From assembly GCF_901827205.1 (NCBI RefSeq), contig NZ_LR594675.1:2728001-2792000 (forward strand): a stretch of 64,000 nucleotides of DNA, read 5' to 3'. The DNA is from Variovorax sp. PBS-H4. GTDB lineage: Bacteria; Pseudomonadota; Gammaproteobacteria; Burkholderiales; Burkholderiaceae_C. The translations under genes were made by a program, and so were the position numbers. Each line of letters starts with the position of its first letter. Within the stretch, counting starts at the first letter, position 1. Below, piece by piece: positions 8,359-16,931 of this stretch. Below the pieces are notes generated by a model. That model saw nothing but the letters and a program-made list of their open reading frames with translations. It was not told the DNA's origin and did not search any database.

Positions 8359-9817
8359 AAACGCCCGGCGTCCCCTGGCGGCCGTGGCCGCTGCTGCGGC
8401 GCTGTTCCTGGCCGGCTGCGCCGACATGGGCCGCATCGATTCGCACGCCAGCTTGCGCGACGCCGCCTCGGTTGGCCTCGCGCCCGAAGCCGCCGCCATG
8501 GCCGCACCCTCCGTCGACAGCCAGTGGTGGCTGAGTTTCGGCGACGCCCGACTCGACGCGCTTGTCGACCAGGCGCTGCGCGGCAATCCCAATCTGCAGG
8601 TGGCGCGAGCCCGCCTTGAACGCGCGCAGGCCGCCACCGGCGCTGCCGAAGCCGGCCGCCTGCCAAAGGTCGACGGCCAGCTCGACCTCACCAAGCAGCA
8701 ATTCAGCAGCAACTACATCTACCCGGCGCCGCTGGGTGGCTCGCGCCAGGAACTCGGCACGTTGCAGCTCAATGCGAGCTGGGAGCTCGATTTCTTCGGC
8801 CGCAACCGCACCGCCATCGAGACCGCCGTGGGCAGCGCCAATGCCGCAGCTGCCGATGCCGATGCAGCGCGCGTCCTGCTGGCGGGCAATGTGGCGCGTG
8901 CCTACGTCCAATGGGCGCGCCTCGAGGAACAATTGGCAGTGGCCCGGCGCACGCTCTCGCAGCGCGAGGAAACGCTCAAGCTCGTGCGCGATCGCGTCTC
9001 GGCCGGCCTCGACACGCGCCTCGAACAATTCCAGAGCGAAGGCGGGCTGCCGCAGGCGCGCCAGCAGATCGAGGCGCTCAACGAGCAGATCGCCCTGGCG
9101 CGCAATGCGCTGGACGCGCTGGTGGGCCAGCCCGGCGCCACGCGGACCCTGGCGGCACCGAAGCTCGACGATCTCCACCCGATCGCGCTCCAGCCGACGA
9201 TCCCGGCCGACCTGCTGGGCCGCCGTGCCGACATCGCCGCCGCCCGCTGGCGCGTCGAGGCCGCGACCAGCGACGTCGCCAATGCGAAGACGCAGTTCTA
9301 TCCCAACGTCAACCTGGTGGCCTTCGCCGGCTTCTCGGCACTCGGCTTCGGCCAGCTCGTCAAGTCGGGCAGCGAGCAGTGGAGCGTGGGCCCGGCGGTG
9401 CGCTTGCCGATCTTCGAAGGTGGCCGGCTGCGCGCCAACCTGCGCGGCAAGACGGCCGACCTCGATGCCGCGATCGAAAGCTACAACGCGGCCGTGCTCG
9501 ACGCCGTGCGCGAGGTGGCCGACCAGGTCGCGAGCGCCCAGGCCGTCGCCCGCCAGCAAGCCGAGCAGGCCGCCTCGCAGCGTGCCGCCGAGTCCGCCTA
9601 CGACATCGCGGTGCAGCGCTACGGCGCCGGCCTGGGCAACTACCTCAACGTGCTGACGGCGGAGACAACGGTGCTCGCCGAGCGCCGGCAGGCCGTCGAC
9701 CTGTCCGCGCGCGCCCTCGAGACCCAGGTGGGGCTCGCACGCGCACTGGGCGGCGGCTGGCAGCCTCAGGCGCAGGCCACCGCCAACGCCGGCGACAAGG
9801 CGACCCGACAACCCTGA
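8339..9817 (+). CDS. Efflux outer-membrane lipoprotein, NodT/OMF family
   Basis: A 492-aa TolC-like outer-membrane channel. The signal ends in a lipobox (LFLAGC, Cys27), so it should be lipid-anchored. The body shows the two-fold OEP repeat: WWLSFGDARLDALVDQAL near the start, the ELDFFGRNRTAIE strand and the LPIFEGGRLRANLRGK strand, with GLGNYLNVLTAETTVL near the end. ATG 8339 has a good Shine-Dalgarno (ggagaaaa) inside the end of the MarR gene and overlaps it by 20 bases, pointing to translational coupling. It supplies the exit duct for the EmrAB-type pump encoded next. Confidence 0.93.
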   Translation: MIPLLPENARRPLAAVAAAAALFLAGCADMGRIDSHASLRDAASVGLAPEAAAMAAPSVDSQWWLSFGDARLDALVDQALRGNPNLQVARARLERAQAATGAAEAGRLPKVDGQLDLTKQQFSSNYIYPAPLGGSRQELGTLQLNASWELDFFGRNRTAIETAVGSANAAAADADAARVLLAGNVARAYVQWARLEEQLAVARRTLSQREETLKLVRDRVSAGLDTRLEQFQSEGGLPQARQQIEALNEQIALARNALDALVGQPGATRTLAAPKLDDLHPIALQPTIPADLLGRRADIAAARWRVEAATSDVANAKTQFYPNVNLVAFAGFSALGFGQLVKSGSEQWSVGPAVRLPIFEGGRLRANLRGKTADLDAAIESYNAAVLDAVREVADQVASAQAVARQQAEQAASQRAAESAYDIAVQRYGAGLGNYLNVLTAETTVLAERRQAVDLSARALETQVGLARALGGGWQPQAQATANAGDKATRQP

Positions 9818-9846
9818 ACAAATTGCGCGAATCCGAAGGACATCCC

Positions 9847-11154
9847 ATGGACAGCAACAACACAACCGAACCGAACGTTCCGGCCGAGGCGCCGGCCTCC
9901 AACGGCAAGCGACGCCGCGCCCTGACCGCGCTGGCGGCCGCCGTGGTCGTGGTCGGCGCCGGCTGGGGCGTCTACGAATGGCTCGTCGCCAGCCATTACG
10001 AGTCGACCGACAACGCCTACGTGCAGGGCAACGTGATCCAGATCACGCCGCAGATCGGCGGCACGGTGATGGCCATCATGGCCGACGACACCGATTTGGT
10101 GAAGAGCGGTCAGCCGCTCGTGCAGCTCGACCCCGCCGATGCCAAGGTCGCCCTCGAGCAGGCCGAGGCGGCGCTGGGCCAGGCGGTCCGCCAGGTCCGC
10201 ACGCTCTACGCCAACAACGGCTCGCTGGCCGCGCAGGTCTCGCTGCGCCAGGCCGACATCGTCAAGGCGCAGAGCGACATCGCGCGCGCGCAGGATGACC
10301 TCAAGCGCCGCCAGGCGCTGTCGGGGAACGGCGCGGTGTCGAAGGAAGAACTCAATCACGCCGAGACCACGCTCGCCAACGCGAAGAGCGCGCTGGCCGC
10401 GGCGCAGGCCGGCGTCATCGCGGCACGGGAGCAACTGGCCAGCAACCAGTCGCTGACCGAGGGCACCAGCGTCGAGCAGCACCCCAGCGTGCTGGCCGCC
10501 GCGGCCAAGGTGCGAGAGGCTTACCTCGCAACCCAGCGCGTGGCGCTGCCCGCACCAGTGGAAGGCTACGTGGCCAAGCGCACCGTGCAGCTGGGCCAGC
10601 GTGTCGCGGCCGGCACGCCCATGATGTCGATCGTGCCGCTCAACCAGCTGTGGGTCGACGCCAATTTCAAGGAAGTTCAGCTGCGCAACATCCGCATCGA
10701 TCAGCCCGTCAAGCTGGTCGCCGACGTGTACGGCAAAAAGGTCGAGTACACCGGCCATGTCGCCGGCCTCGGCGTGGGCACCGGTGCCGCCTTTGCGCTG
10801 CTGCCGGCGCAGAACGCCACCGGCAACTGGATCAAGGTCGTGCAGCGCGTGCCGGTGCGCATCGCGCTCGACGCCGAGCAGCTCAAGGCCAACCCGCTGC
10901 GGGTGGGTCTGTCGATGGATGTCGAGGTCGACGTGCGGCAGAAGGACGGCAAGATGCTGGCCGATGCGCCGCGCGCTGCCGCTCTGGCCCAGACACAGGT
11001 CTACAGCCAGCTCGATCAGGGCGCCGATGCCGAGGTCCAGCGCATCATCGCGGCCAACCTGGGCCGTGGCGCGGCGCTCGCGAACACGGCCGCCAAGCCG
11101 CCGGTGGCTGCCGTGCCGGCCGCCGGCGTGCGCTCGCACGTCAACCCGATCTGA
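9847..11154 (+). CDS. emrA: EmrA-type periplasmic membrane-fusion protein (HlyD family)
   Basis: A 435-aa adaptor linking an inner-membrane MFS pump to the outer-membrane channel. One N-terminal membrane anchor (ALTALAAAVVVVGAGWGVYE) is followed by the family motif YESTDNAYVQGNVIQITPQI, an alpha-helical hairpin (residues about 100-215, coiled coil) and the beta-barrel part including PLNQLWVDANFKEVQLRNI. The C-terminal tail beyond the barrel is extended, with Ala/Pro content. ATG 9847 follows a tccgaaggacatccc leader 29 bases after the OMF stop. Substrates are likely hydrophobic toxic compounds (family inference). Confidence 0.94.
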   Translation: MDSNNTTEPNVPAEAPASNGKRRRALTALAAAVVVVGAGWGVYEWLVASHYESTDNAYVQGNVIQITPQIGGTVMAIMADDTDLVKSGQPLVQLDPADAKVALEQAEAALGQAVRQVRTLYANNGSLAAQVSLRQADIVKAQSDIARAQDDLKRRQALSGNGAVSKEELNHAETTLANAKSALAAAQAGVIAAREQLASNQSLTEGTSVEQHPSVLAAAAKVREAYLATQRVALPAPVEGYVAKRTVQLGQRVAAGTPMMSIVPLNQLWVDANFKEVQLRNIRIDQPVKLVADVYGKKVEYTGHVAGLGVGTGAAFALLPAQNATGNWIKVVQRVPVRIALDAEQLKANPLRVGLSMDVEVDVRQKDGKMLADAPRAAALAQTQVYSQLDQGADAEVQRIIAANLGRGAALANTAAKPPVAAVPAAGVRSHVNPI

Positions 11155-11168
11155 AGCAGGGCACGACG

Positions 11169-12728
11169 ATGGCGACCGCTCCACCTGCCGCCGCTTATCC
11201 CCCGCTCGAGGGCTCGGCCGGCGTGTGGGGCACGATCGCGCTGTCTGCCGCGACGTTCATGAACGTGCTCGACACCTCGATCGCGAATGTCTCGCTGCCG
11301 GCCATCTCGGGCGACCTGGGTGTGAGCTCCACGCAGGGCACATGGGTCATCACCAGCTTCGCGGTCGCCAACGCCATTGCCGTGCCGCTCACCGGGTGGC
11401 TGACCCAGCGCTTCGGCCAGGTGCGGCTGTTCATGACCAGCGTGCTGCTGTTCATCATCAGCTCCTGGCTGTGCGGCCTGGCGCCCAACATGACCATGCT
11501 GATCGCCTTCCGCGCGCTGCAGGGCTTCGTGGCGGGGCCCATGATCCCGCTGTCGCAGACGCTGCTGCTGTCGAGCTACCCGAAGGCCAAGGCGGGGCTG
11601 GCCATGGCCATGTGGTCGATCACCACGCTGGTCGCACCCGTCATGGGGCCGCTGCTGGGCGGCTGGATCACCGACAACATCTCCTGGCCCTGGATCTTCT
11701 ACATCAACATTCCGGTGGGGCTGCTTGCCGCCAGCATCACCTGGGGCATCTACCACAAGCGCGAGAGCACCACGCGCAAGGTGCCGATCGACGGCGTCGG
11801 CCTGGCGCTGCTGGTGCTGTGGGTGGGATCGCTGCAGCTCATGCTCGACAAGGGCAAGGAGCTCGACTGGTTCCATTCGCCCGAGGTCGTCGCGATGGCG
11901 GTGGTGGCGGCCGTGGGCTTCGCCTTCTTCCTCGTGTGGGAGCTGACGGACAAGCACCCCGTGGTCGACCTGTCCCTCTTCAAGCGGCGCAACTTCTGGT
12001 CCGGCGCGCTCGCCACGGCGGTGGCCTATGGCCTGTTCTTCGGCAACGTGGTGATCCTGCCCTTGTGGCTGCAGCAGTTCATGGGCTACACGGCCACGCA
12101 GGCCGGCATGATCATGGCGCCGGTGGGGCTGCTGGCCATCTTCTTCTCGCCGATCGTCGGCCTGACGGTGGGCAAGATCGACCCGCGCCGCTACGCGACC
12201 TTCTCGTTCCTGGTGTTCGCACTGGTGTTGTGGATGCGATCCAACTTCAGCACCCAGGCCGATTTCTGGACCATCATGATCCCGACGGTGATCCAGGGCG
12301 TCGCCATGGCGTTCTTCTTCATCCCGCTGGTGACGATCACGCTGTCGGGCCTGTCGCCCGACCGGATCGCGGCAGCCTCTGGCCTGTCGAACTTCGCGCG
12401 CATCACCGCGGGCGCCATGGGTACTTCGATCGCGACGACCCTGTGGGAAAACCGCGCCGCACTGCATCATGCGCAGCTCGTGGAGTCGGTCAACCTGGGC
12501 AACGCCGCCGCCAACAGTGCAATGGCCGGACTGAGCGCCAGCGGCTTCTCGGCCGAGCAGGTGCTGGGCCAGCTCAACCGCATGGTGGACCAGCAGTCCT
12601 TCATGCTGGCGGCCAACGATGTGTTCTACGCATCGGCGGTGCTGTTCCTGCTGCTCATTCCGTTCGTGTGGCTGGCCAAGCCCACGCGCGGCAGCGGCGC
12701 GTCCGACGCCGCGGCAGGCGCGCACTGA
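11169..12728 (+). CDS. emrB: EmrB-type multidrug efflux MFS transporter (DHA2, 14 TM)
   Basis: A 519-aa major-facilitator protein of the 14-helix drug:H+ antiporter family. Visible motifs: FMNVLDTSIANVSLPAISGD in helix 1 (motif D1 with its Asp), GWLTQRFGQVRLFM (motif A) and APVMGPLLGGWITD in helix 5 (motif C, an antiporter hallmark). It starts 14 bases after emrA and closes the MarR-OMF-EmrA-EmrB operon. Together these proteins would form a full tripartite pump across both membranes. No truncation or unusual residue seen. Confidence 0.95.
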   Translation: MATAPPAAAYPPLEGSAGVWGTIALSAATFMNVLDTSIANVSLPAISGDLGVSSTQGTWVITSFAVANAIAVPLTGWLTQRFGQVRLFMTSVLLFIISSWLCGLAPNMTMLIAFRALQGFVAGPMIPLSQTLLLSSYPKAKAGLAMAMWSITTLVAPVMGPLLGGWITDNISWPWIFYINIPVGLLAASITWGIYHKRESTTRKVPIDGVGLALLVLWVGSLQLMLDKGKELDWFHSPEVVAMAVVAAVGFAFFLVWELTDKHPVVDLSLFKRRNFWSGALATAVAYGLFFGNVVILPLWLQQFMGYTATQAGMIMAPVGLLAIFFSPIVGLTVGKIDPRRYATFSFLVFALVLWMRSNFSTQADFWTIMIPTVIQGVAMAFFFIPLVTITLSGLSPDRIAAASGLSNFARITAGAMGTSIATTLWENRAALHHAQLVESVNLGNAAANSAMAGLSASGFSAEQVLGQLNRMVDQQSFMLAANDVFYASAVLFLLLIPFVWLAKPTRGSGASDAAAGAH

Positions 12729-12750
12729 TCCTTCCGGCCCCGAGTCGTTC

Positions 12751-12798
12751 CCGCAGCGCAGCATAGGCATTTGCCCCAGTAGGCAAGTCTCGCTGCGG
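12751..12798 (+). terminator. Two-part hairpin after emrB (terminator or RNA element)
   Basis: Perfect 8-base arms CCGCAGCG (12751-12758) and CGCTGCGG (12791-12798) enclose an inner stem, ATTTGCC facing GGCAAGT with one G-T wobble. There is no T-run after it, so it is not a classical intrinsic terminator. It lies between the efflux operon and the liv operon and could end the first transcript with Rho, or act in the leader of the second. Confidence 0.4.
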
Positions 12799-12890
12799 CT
12801 GCAAACAATGCGTTCCGCGCAGCCATGGTGGCGCGCTCAAATGGACCGCATGACTGATCTTTCCTGCCAGCACCCGGGCGACCGCGCGAG

Positions 12891-13661
12891 ATGAGCGACA
12901 TCATTCTCGAAACACGCCAGCTCACCAAGGAATTCAAGGGCTTCACCGCCGTCAGCAAAGTCGATCTGAAGGTGGTGCGTGGCTCCATCCACGCCTTGAT
13001 CGGCCCCAACGGCGCCGGCAAGACGACCTGCTTCAACCTGCTCACCAAGTTCCTCGAGCCCACCTCGGGGACCATCCTTTTCAACGGCCAGGACATCACG
13101 GGCGAGCGTCCCGCGCAGATTGCGCGGCGCGGCATCATCCGCTCGTTCCAGATCTCGGCCGTGTTCCCCCATCTCACCCTGCTCGAGAACGTCCGCCTGG
13201 GCCTGCAGCGCGCGCTCGGCACCTCCTACCATTTCTGGAAGAGCGAGAAGACGCTCAAGCCGCTCGATGTCCGCGCCCGCGCACTGCTGGCCGAGGTCGG
13301 CCTCGAGGAGCTGGCCGACGAAGAAACGGTGAACCTGCCCTATGGCCGCAAGCGCGCGCTCGAGATTGCGACGACGCTCGCGATGGAGCCCGAGCTCATG
13401 CTCCTCGACGAGCCCACGCAGGGCATGGGCCATGAGGACGTGCACCGCGTGGCCGAGCTGATCAAGCGTGTCTCGGCCGGCCGCACCATCCTGATGGTGG
13501 AGCACAACATGAGCGTGGTCTCGACCATCGCCGACACCATCACCGTCTTGCAGCGCGGCGCCGTGCTGGCCGAGGGGCCGTATGCCCAGGTCTCGCGCAA
13601 CCCGCAGGTGATGGAGGCCTACATGGGCACCACCGATGGCCAGCTGCAGGGAGCCCACTGA
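12891..13661 (+). CDS. livG: Branched-chain amino acid-type ABC transporter ATPase LivG
   Basis: A 256-aa cytoplasmic ATPase of a HAAT (Liv-type) importer. Walker A GPNGAGKTT (residues 38-46, K44) and Walker B LMLLDEPTQGMGHED are intact; the signature is the LivG-style LPYGRKRALEIA, and the H-loop VEHNMSVV is present. ATG 12891 overlaps nothing upstream, and the stop directly abuts the livF ATG (tga-atg), so the two ATPases are coupled. Gene order here is ATPases first, then two binding proteins, then permeases. The transported ligand is not evident. Confidence 0.95.
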   Translation: MSDIILETRQLTKEFKGFTAVSKVDLKVVRGSIHALIGPNGAGKTTCFNLLTKFLEPTSGTILFNGQDITGERPAQIARRGIIRSFQISAVFPHLTLLENVRLGLQRALGTSYHFWKSEKTLKPLDVRARALLAEVGLEELADEETVNLPYGRKRALEIATTLAMEPELMLLDEPTQGMGHEDVHRVAELIKRVSAGRTILMVEHNMSVVSTIADTITVLQRGAVLAEGPYAQVSRNPQVMEAYMGTTDGQLQGAH

Positions 13662-14384
13662 ATGAGCGTTCCTGCACTCGACATCAAGAACCTGCAGGCC
13701 TGGTACGGCGAATCGCACGTGCTGCACGGCGTCGACATGGTGGTGCAGCCGGGCGAAGTCGTCACGCTGCTCGGCCGCAACGGGGCAGGGCGCACCACCA
13801 CGATGCGCGCCATCCTGGGATTGACCGGCGCGCGCAAGGGCAGCATCAAGGTGAATGGCGTCGAGACCATCGGCATGCCCACGCACCGCATCGCGCACCA
13901 CGGCATCGGCTACTGCCCGGAGGAGCGTGGCATCTTCGCGAGCCTGTCGGCCGAAGAAAACCTCATGCTGCCGCCGGTAGTGAAAAGTGCAGTCAAGGGG
14001 GCGCCCGAGGGCATGTCGGTGGAGGAGATCTACGCCATGTTCCCCAACCTCGCCGAACGCCGCCACAGCCAGGGCACGCGCCTGTCCGGCGGCGAGCAGC
14101 AAATGCTGGCGGTCGCGCGCATCCTGCGCACCGGCGCCAGGCTGCTGCTGCTGGACGAGATCTCGGAGGGGCTGGCCCCGGTGATCGTGCAGGCGCTGGC
14201 CCGCATGATCCACACCTTGCGCGGCAAGGGCTACACGGTCGTCATGGTGGAGCAGAACTTCCGTTTTGCCGCACCGCTGGCCGACCGCTTCTACGTGATG
14301 GAGCACGGCCGCATCGTCGAGAAATTCGGCGCAGCCGAGCTCGATGCCAAGATGCCGGTGCTGCACGAGCTGCTCGGCGTCTGA
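13662..14384 (+). CDS. livF: Branched-chain amino acid-type ABC transporter ATPase LivF, Walker A Lys replaced by Arg
   Basis: A 240-aa second ATPase of the Liv importer. The signature LSGGEQQML, Walker B LLLLDEISEGLAP and H-loop VEQNFRF are normal, and the protein is full length. Walker A, however, reads GRNGAGRTT: the invariant lysine is Arg44 (codon CGC at 13791-13793), whereas LivG keeps K44. Lys-to-Arg at this position usually weakens ATP hydrolysis, so this dimer may have one consensus and one degenerate site, or LivF may have a compensating change. No base-call error of one nucleotide explains a CGC codon. It abuts livG and is followed by 61 bases before the first binding protein. Confidence 0.93.
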   Translation: MSVPALDIKNLQAWYGESHVLHGVDMVVQPGEVVTLLGRNGAGRTTTMRAILGLTGARKGSIKVNGVETIGMPTHRIAHHGIGYCPEERGIFASLSAEENLMLPPVVKSAVKGAPEGMSVEEIYAMFPNLAERRHSQGTRLSGGEQQMLAVARILRTGARLLLLDEISEGLAPVIVQALARMIHTLRGKGYTVVMVEQNFRFAAPLADRFYVMEHGRIVEKFGAAELDAKMPVLHELLGV

Positions 14385-14445
14385 ACTCCGCTTGTGCTTG
14401 TTTCGTGTCTGAACCACCCATTTGTTTTTGCTTGAAGGAGACACC

Positions 14446-15639
14446 ATGAAGACTGCATTCACCGCGATCGCGCTCGCCGTCGGCGCCCTGGCTCTGGCTT
14501 CCGGCGCGCAGGCGCAGGAGAAGGTCAAGATCGGCTTCGTCACCGACATGTCCAGCCTGTACTCCGACGTCGAAGGCAAGGGCGGCGCCACCGCGATCGA
14601 GATGGCCATTGCCGACTTCGGGGGCAAGGCGCTGGGCCAGCCCATCGAACTGCTCACGGCCGACCACCAGAACAAGGCTGACATCGCCGCCTCCAAGGCG
14701 CGCGAGTGGATCGACACCGCTGGCGCCACCATGATCTTCGGCGGCACCAACTCCGGCACCGCGCTGGCCACGGCCAAGGTGGCGCAGGAGAAGAAGCGCG
14801 TCTACTTCAACAACGGCGCGGCAAGCTCGGCGCTCACCAACGAGCAGTGCAGCCCCTACACCGTGCACTACGCCTACGACACTGTCGCACTCGCGAAGGG
14901 CACCGGCGCCACGGTGGTCGAGCAGGGCGGCAAGAGCTGGTTCTTCCTGACTGCCGACTACGCCTTCGGTCATGCCCTGGAAGCCGACACCACCCGCATC
15001 GTGAAGGAGAAGGGCGGAACGGTGGTCGGCGCGGTGCGCCATCCGCTCAATGCGTCGGACTTTTCGTCCTTCCTGCTGCAGGCGCAGAACTCCAAGGCGC
15101 AAATCCTCGGCCTCGCGAACGCGGGCGGCGACACCATCAACTCGATCAAGGCGGCCAAGGAATTCGGCATCGGCAAGACGATGAAGGTGGCCGGCCTGCT
15201 CGTCTTCCTGAGCGACATCCACAGCCTGGGCCTGAAGAACACCGAGGGCCTGCTGCACACCACCAGCTGGTACTGGGACTTGAATGACGATACGCGCAAG
15301 TGGGCCGCCCGCTTCTACGAGAAGACCAAGCGCATGCCCACCGACGTCCAGGCGGCCGACTACTCGGCCACCATGACCTACCTGAAGGCCGTCGAGGCCG
15401 CCAAGACCACCGATTCCGACAAGGTGATGGAACAGCTCAAGAAGATGCCGATCAGCGATTTCTACGGCAAGGGCCAGATTCGCGCCGACGGCCGCTACGT
15501 GCACGACATGTACCTGGTGCAGGTCAAGGCCCCGTCCGAATCGAAGAAGGAGTGGGACTACCTCAAGGTGGTCAAGACGCTGCCGGGCGACCAGGTCTTC
15601 ACGACCAAGGCCGAGTCCAAGTGCGCACTCTGGAAATGA
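14446..15639 (+). CDS. Liv-type periplasmic substrate-binding protein, paralogue 1
   Basis: A 397-aa extracytoplasmic binding protein (type I, Peripla_BP_6 family) with a Sec signal (about residues 1-24, ending SGAQAQ). The mature protein starts KVKIGFVTDMSSLYSDVEG and contains two conserved cysteines (in NEQCSPYT and near the end in ESKCALWK) that may form a disulfide. The start at 14446 has a strong Shine-Dalgarno (gaaggag). It is followed 29 bases later by a close paralogue. It should capture the ligand for LivHMGF. The ligand is unknown: similarity to leucine binders is only at fold level, and relatives bind aromatic acids or other small carboxylates. Confidence 0.93.
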   Translation: MKTAFTAIALAVGALALASGAQAQEKVKIGFVTDMSSLYSDVEGKGGATAIEMAIADFGGKALGQPIELLTADHQNKADIAASKAREWIDTAGATMIFGGTNSGTALATAKVAQEKKRVYFNNGAASSALTNEQCSPYTVHYAYDTVALAKGTGATVVEQGGKSWFFLTADYAFGHALEADTTRIVKEKGGTVVGAVRHPLNASDFSSFLLQAQNSKAQILGLANAGGDTINSIKAAKEFGIGKTMKVAGLLVFLSDIHSLGLKNTEGLLHTTSWYWDLNDDTRKWAARFYEKTKRMPTDVQAADYSATMTYLKAVEAAKTTDSDKVMEQLKKMPISDFYGKGQIRADGRYVHDMYLVQVKAPSESKKEWDYLKVVKTLPGDQVFTTKAESKCALWK

Positions 15640-15668
15640 GCCGGATCCATTCTCGAAGGAAAGAACAC

Positions 15669-16856
15669 ATGACGAACAAACCTGCACTGTCGGCCGTCGC
15701 CCTTGGCTTGGCCCTGGCCGCGGGCGCCGCCCAGGCCCAGGTCAAGATCGGCTTCATCACCGACATGTCCAGCCTGTACGCCGATGTCGAAGGCCGCAAC
15801 GGCGCCACCGCGATCCAGATGGCCATCGACGACTTCGGCGGCAAGGTCAACGGCCAGGCCATCGAACTGCTCACGGCCGACCACCAGAACAAGGCCGACA
15901 TCGCTGCCTCCAAGGCGCGCGAATGGATCGACACCGCAGGCTTGACGATGCTGTTCGGCGGTACCAATTCCGGCACCGGCCTTGCGATGGCGAAAGTGGC
16001 GCAGGAGAAGAAGCGCGTCTTCGTGGTCAACGGTGCCGGCACCTCGGCACTGACCAATGAGCAGTGCAGCCCCTACACCGTGCACTATGCGTATGACACC
16101 GTGGCACTCGCCAAGGGCACGGGCGGCGCGGTCGTTGCGCAGGGCGGCAAGAGCTGGTTCTTCCTGACCGCCGACTACGCCTTCGGCGCGGCGCTCGAGG
16201 CCGACACCGCCAAGGTGGTCAAGGAGAAGGGCGGCACAGTGGTCGGCGGCGTCAAGCATCCGCTCAACGCCTCCGATTTCTCGTCCTTCCTGCTGCAGGC
16301 GCAGAACTCCAAGGCCAAGATCCTGGGGCTCGCCAACGCGGGCGGCGACACCATCAACGCGATCAAGGCGGCCAAGGAATTCGGCATCACCAAGACGATG
16401 AAGATGGCGGGCCTGCTGGTCTTCATCACCGACATCCACAGCCTCGGCCTGAAGAACACCGAAGGCCTGCTGCTCACGACCAGCTGGGACTGGAACATCG
16501 ACGACAAGACCCGCGCCTTCGGCAAGAAATTCTTCGACAAGACCAAGCGCATGCCGACCGACATCCAGGCCGCCGACTACTCAGCCACCATGACTTACCT
16601 GAAGGCGGTGCAGGCGGCCGGCACGACCGATGCCGACAAGGTGATGGAGCAAATCAAGAAGACGCCCGTCGACGATTTCTACGCCAAGGGCCGCATCCGC
16701 GAGGATGGACGCTTCGTGCATGACATGTACCTGGTGCAGGTCAAGAGCCCGGCCGAGTCGAAGCAGCCGTGGGATTACTACAAGGTGGTGAGCAAGCTGC
16801 CCGGCGACCAGGTCTTCACCACCAAGGCCGAGAGCAAGTGCGCCCTCTGGAAGTAG
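15669..16856 (+). CDS. Liv-type periplasmic substrate-binding protein, paralogue 2
   Basis: A 395-aa paralogue of the preceding gene. By eye roughly four of five residues are the same across the mature region, including long shared blocks such as LLTADHQNKADIAASKARE and the C-terminal ESKCALWK. The signal peptide (ending AGAAQAQ) is less similar. Differences cluster in places that could line the ligand cleft, for example VYFNNGAASSAL in paralogue 1 against VFVVNGAGTSAL here. A clear Shine-Dalgarno (gaaggaaag) precedes ATG 15669. The tandem arrangement points to recent duplication with possible divergence of ligand range, both feeding one permease. Confidence 0.93.
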   Translation: MTNKPALSAVALGLALAAGAAQAQVKIGFITDMSSLYADVEGRNGATAIQMAIDDFGGKVNGQAIELLTADHQNKADIAASKAREWIDTAGLTMLFGGTNSGTGLAMAKVAQEKKRVFVVNGAGTSALTNEQCSPYTVHYAYDTVALAKGTGGAVVAQGGKSWFFLTADYAFGAALEADTAKVVKEKGGTVVGGVKHPLNASDFSSFLLQAQNSKAKILGLANAGGDTINAIKAAKEFGITKTMKMAGLLVFITDIHSLGLKNTEGLLLTTSWDWNIDDKTRAFGKKFFDKTKRMPTDIQAADYSATMTYLKAVQAAGTTDADKVMEQIKKTPVDDFYAKGRIREDGRFVHDMYLVQVKSPAESKQPWDYYKVVSKLPGDQVFTTKAESKCALWK

Positions 16857-16880
16857 TGCACGCGCCCCAGGCCGTCGGCC

Positions 16881-16898
16881 CGGCAGCTCCGGCTGCCG
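16881..16898 (+). terminator. Hairpin with UCCG (UNCG-type) tetraloop between binding protein and livH
   Basis: CGGCAGC (16881-16887), loop TCCG, GCTGCCG (16892-16898): a perfect 7-bp GC stem closed by a UNCG-class tetraloop, 24 bases after the binding-protein stop. There is no T-tract. It is placed to protect the upstream mRNA 3' end or to attenuate the permease genes, giving more binding protein than permease. Confidence 0.5.
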
Positions 16899-16931
16899 AG
16901 CTTCGGCGGCCCTGCTGAACAACAAGATCCA

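Noticed and set aside
8911..9846. A fusion of extra N-terminal sequence to EmrA
   Set aside because: The upstream part is an out-of-frame reading of the outer-membrane lipoprotein gene with Arg/Ala-rich sequence; the family start is at 9847.
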